A DNA stretch of 64,000 nt. It comes from Croceimicrobium sp963974215 (GTDB lineage: Bacteria > Bacteroidota > Bacteroidia > Flavobacteriales > Schleiferiaceae). The notes under the pieces were generated by a model. The model did no database searches. It was not told the origin of the DNA and worked only from the letters and a program-made list of their open reading frames with translations. Numbering within the stretch: position 1 is the first letter of the stretch; the number at the start of each line of letters is the position of its first letter. Where the stretch lies: contig CAXBBL010000001.1 in NCBI GenBank assembly GCA_963974215.1, positions 62,001-126,000 of the forward strand. Direction: 5' to 3'. Made by a program: the position numbers and the translations under genes. Shown one piece after another: positions 61,626 through 64,000 of the stretch.

Positions 61626-64000
61626 ATGAACCAGAAAATAGCTAAGGTATGTGCCTTAATCCTGCTTGTTTTTAACCAAGCGGCAGCCCAAAACAAAATC
61701 TCCGGAACCGTTTACGATCAAGAGACTAAAGAAGCATTAATTGGTGCAAGTGTTATTATTAGCGGCACAAAAAACGGCGCTACCACCGACGTAGATGGAC
61801 AATTTACGCTGGATTTTATGGGCAACTTCCCCATTCGTATAAGCCTTAGTTATATTGGCTATGAAGGGCAAGAGATTGTCGTATCCACTTCTCGCCCAGT
61901 GGAAATCTTCCTGGTAGCCCAAAGTTCTTCCCTATCTGAAGTAACGGTAACAGCGCGTCGTAAAAACGAGGATTTACAAAAAACGCCCATCCCCATTGCC
62001 GTATTAGGGATGAAGGAAATAGAATTTTCCACTTCCTTTAATGTTAATCGCGTAAAAGAATTAGTTCCTTCGGTGCAGCTTTATTCCTCTAACCCGCGGA
62101 ACACTACGCTCAACATCCGTGGTATTGGCTCTACCTTCGGCCTTACCAACGATGGTATCGATCCTGGAGTAGGTTTTTACGTAGATGGCGTTTACTACGC
62201 GCGTCCTGCCGCAACCACTCTCGACTTTATTGATGTTCAACAAATTGAAGTACTACGCGGTCCGCAAGGGACACTCTTTGGCAAAAACACCACCGCAGGA
62301 ACTTTTAATATCACCAGTCGCAAACCAACTTTCAAGCTCAGTAGCATTTTTGAACAGTCTTTTGGAAATTTCGGATTTATCCAAACCAAAGGATCCATCT
62401 CTGGGCCATTAATCACTGATAAACTGGCCGCCCGTATCTCCTTTACAGGCACCCACCGTAATGGCACTATTTACAATACCGTGACAGAAAGCTACACCAA
62501 TACCCTAAACAATCAAGGCTTTAGAGGGCAGCTACTTTATAAAGCCTCCTCCAGAACTAAAATTATACTTGCGGCAGATTACAGTCGTCAAAGGCCCGAT
62601 GGTTATGCCCAAGTTTTTGCGGGAAGCGCACCCACCCAAAGGGAGGACTTTAGGCAGTTTGAAAATATTATCGCCACGCTAAACTATGATCTTCCCAGTC
62701 GCAATCCCTTCGATCGTATCATAGACCACAATACCCCTTGGCGTTCTGGCCAGGATATGGGTGGCGTATCATTAAATGCCGACTTTGAGTTTGAGTATGG
62801 TGTTTTAACCAGCACTTCCGCTTGGCGCGCTTGGCATTGGCAGCCTTCTAATGACCGCGATTTCACCGGTCTTTCTGCAATTGCAAAATCACAAGCTCCC
62901 TCTTTCCATCATCAGTTTTCTCAAGAAATACGCTATACTGGTGATATCAATAACCGCCTAAGTGGAACGGTAGGCTTATTTGCTTTTTATCAGAAACTAG
63001 ACCCTGATGGCGCACATACTTTAGAAGCGGGTAGCGACCAATGGGCATTTGTTCGAAACAGTACCAGTCCGCTTTGGCAAACACCTGGGCTTTTAGACGG
63101 CTTAACACAAGAAACCAAGCCACGCTTTCGAAATTTTAGTGGCGCCGTATTTAGTCAACTTGACTGGAATATTAGCGACAAACTGATTATTAACCCAGGT
63201 ATTCGTCTCAATTACGACCAAAAGGAAGTTGACTTTCAAAGGACCGTTACAGGCGGCTTAGCTACCTCTGACCCCGATCTATTAGCCCTGCAAAATACCG
63301 TTTTCCGCCCGCTCGCTTTCCAGTCCGGCATCGATAACTGGAATCTTTCTGGTCAACTTGGTATTCGCTACACCCTTAGCAAGAAGGCCATGACCTATGC
63401 AAGTTATTCTTACAGCTTCAAGCCAGTGGGCTTAAACTTAGGTGGAATTCCCACCGAAAACGGCGAGCCCGTGCTAGAATTAGCCGCCATAAAACCCGAA
63501 CGCGTTAGTCACTTTGAAATTGGCATAAAAACGCAACCAACGCCCAATAGCGTGGTTAATTTAAGTGTATTCAATACCGATATTTACGATTATCAGACTA
63601 CCGTACGCTCTGCCGAGTTAGGGGTGATACGCGGTTACTTGGCTAATGCTGAGCAAGTACGCACCGCTGGCGCTGAATTGGAATTAAGCTATAATTGGAT
63701 GAATCACCTTAGGTTTATTAGCTCGGTGAGCTATACCGATGCCAAATATATCCGCTTCAGCAATGCCCCTGTTCCTTTGGAGGAAACCGGTAGTGGTGGC
63801 AATGAATTAAAAGATATTTCGGGGGCCGTATTACCGGGGATTTCTAAATGGTCGTTTACCAGTGGCCTTGACCTATATACGAAGGCCACGTTTTTCGATC
63901 AGGCAGGCGAGGTATTTATTGGCTCAGATCTCTTTTATCGCTCTTCCTTTTCATCTAACCCTAGCCCTTCGCAATTCCTTAATATCGATGCTTACGCACT
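61626..64000 (+). CDS. TonB-dependent outer-membrane receptor, 3' end outside the window
   Basis: The first 791 residues of an outer-membrane active importer; the frame is open to the window edge. It has a signal peptide (1-22, ending QAAAQ), a carboxypeptidase-regulatory-like domain (about 24-105; ISGTVYDQETKEALIGASV), a plug (about 110-225; EVTVTARRKNEDLQKTPIPI, LNIRGIGSTF, VDGVYYARPA, IEVLRGPQGTLFGKNTTAG) and then barrel strands. It is not SusC-like: the plug wording is that of siderophore, vitamin or generic TonB receptors, and there is no SusD in view. Substrate unknown. Placement after an Rrf2 regulator hints at iron, which is inference only. The barrel end and any downstream genes lie beyond the window. 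Confidence 0.9.
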   Translation, partial: MNQKIAKVCALILLVFNQAAAQNKISGTVYDQETKEALIGASVIISGTKNGATTDVDGQFTLDFMGNFPIRISLSYIGYEGQEIVVSTSRPVEIFLVAQSSSLSEVTVTARRKNEDLQKTPIPIAVLGMKEIEFSTSFNVNRVKELVPSVQLYSSNPRNTTLNIRGIGSTFGLTNDGIDPGVGFYVDGVYYARPAATTLDFIDVQQIEVLRGPQGTLFGKNTTAGTFNITSRKPTFKLSSIFEQSFGNFGFIQTKGSISGPLITDKLAARISFTGTHRNGTIYNTVTESYTNTLNNQGFRGQLLYKASSRTKIILAADYSRQRPDGYAQVFAGSAPTQREDFRQFENIIATLNYDLPSRNPFDRIIDHNTPWRSGQDMGGVSLNADFEFEYGVLTSTSAWRAWHWQPSNDRDFTGLSAIAKSQAPSFHHQFSQEIRYTGDINNRLSGTVGLFAFYQKLDPDGAHTLEAGSDQWAFVRNSTSPLWQTPGLLDGLTQETKPRFRNFSGAVFSQLDWNISDKLIINPGIRLNYDQKEVDFQRTVTGGLATSDPDLLALQNTVFRPLAFQSGIDNWNLSGQLGIRYTLSKKAMTYASYSYSFKPVGLNLGGIPTENGEPVLELAAIKPERVSHFEIGIKTQPTPNSVVNLSVFNTDIYDYQTTVRSAELGVIRGYLANAEQVRTAGAELELSYNWMNHLRFISSVSYTDAKYIRFSNAPVPLEETGSGGNELKDISGAVLPGISKWSFTSGLDLYTKATFFDQAGEVFIGSDLFYRSSFSSNPSPSQFLNIDAYA

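Overview
The window comes from a member of the Bacteroidota, most likely a marine flavobacterium of the Flavobacteriales. The support is a SusC/SusD pair, several secreted proteins with type IX secretion (T9SS) C-terminal sorting domains of both type A and type B (CHU_C-like), promoters of the Bacteroidota form (TTTG, about 19-20 bases, TAnnTTTG), few clear Shine-Dalgarno sequences, and housekeeping gene orders typical of the group. The exact genus cannot be set from the sequence. I found no tRNA, rRNA, CRISPR array, prophage or intact insertion sequence.

Left part (1-27426). After the 3' end of a glutamate dehydrogenase gene comes a large polysaccharide utilisation locus for beta-1,3-glucan (laminarin). 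A T9SS-sorted protein with three copies of a putative glucan-binding module (1424-3652, minus) faces away from a plus-strand operon: Nudix-type regulator, Na+/sugar symporter, MFS sugar porter, GH16, GH30, a very large cytoplasmic GH149-like beta-1,3-oligoglucan phosphorylase, multidomain GH81 and GH17 (3840-20009). A minus-strand operon runs towards it: SusC, SusD, a PKD-containing surface glycan-binding protein and a second GH16 (27214-20022). The inferred flow is: surface lipoproteins and the T9SS GH81 cut laminarin, GH30 probably removes beta-1,6 branches, SusCD imports oligosaccharides, inner-membrane carriers take them or glucose into the cytoplasm, and the phosphorylase yields glucose-1-phosphate. 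No GH3 beta-glucosidase is present. Related 17-base dyads (ATAGTAC...ACTAT) sit before the regulator operon and before susC and are candidate operators for the Nudix-type regulator.

Middle part (27215-47565). An 835-base stretch without an intact gene is followed by gatC-plsC, trpS and lepA, then three tandem paralogues of about 790 residues with T9SS type B C-termini, unknown in function. A roughly 264-base nested palindromic element (40044-40307) separates them from a minus-strand metabolic cluster read as leucyl aminopeptidase, pdxA, yceD, rpmF, plsX, fabH, accB, accC, covering fatty-acid and phospholipid initiation plus vitamin B6.

Right part (47693-64000). A distant relative of the tandem secreted proteins, riboflavin synthase, an unusually short DXS, a tetR-tolC-MFP-RND efflux operon, asnS, an Rrf2-family regulator, and a TonB-dependent receptor that runs off the window edge.
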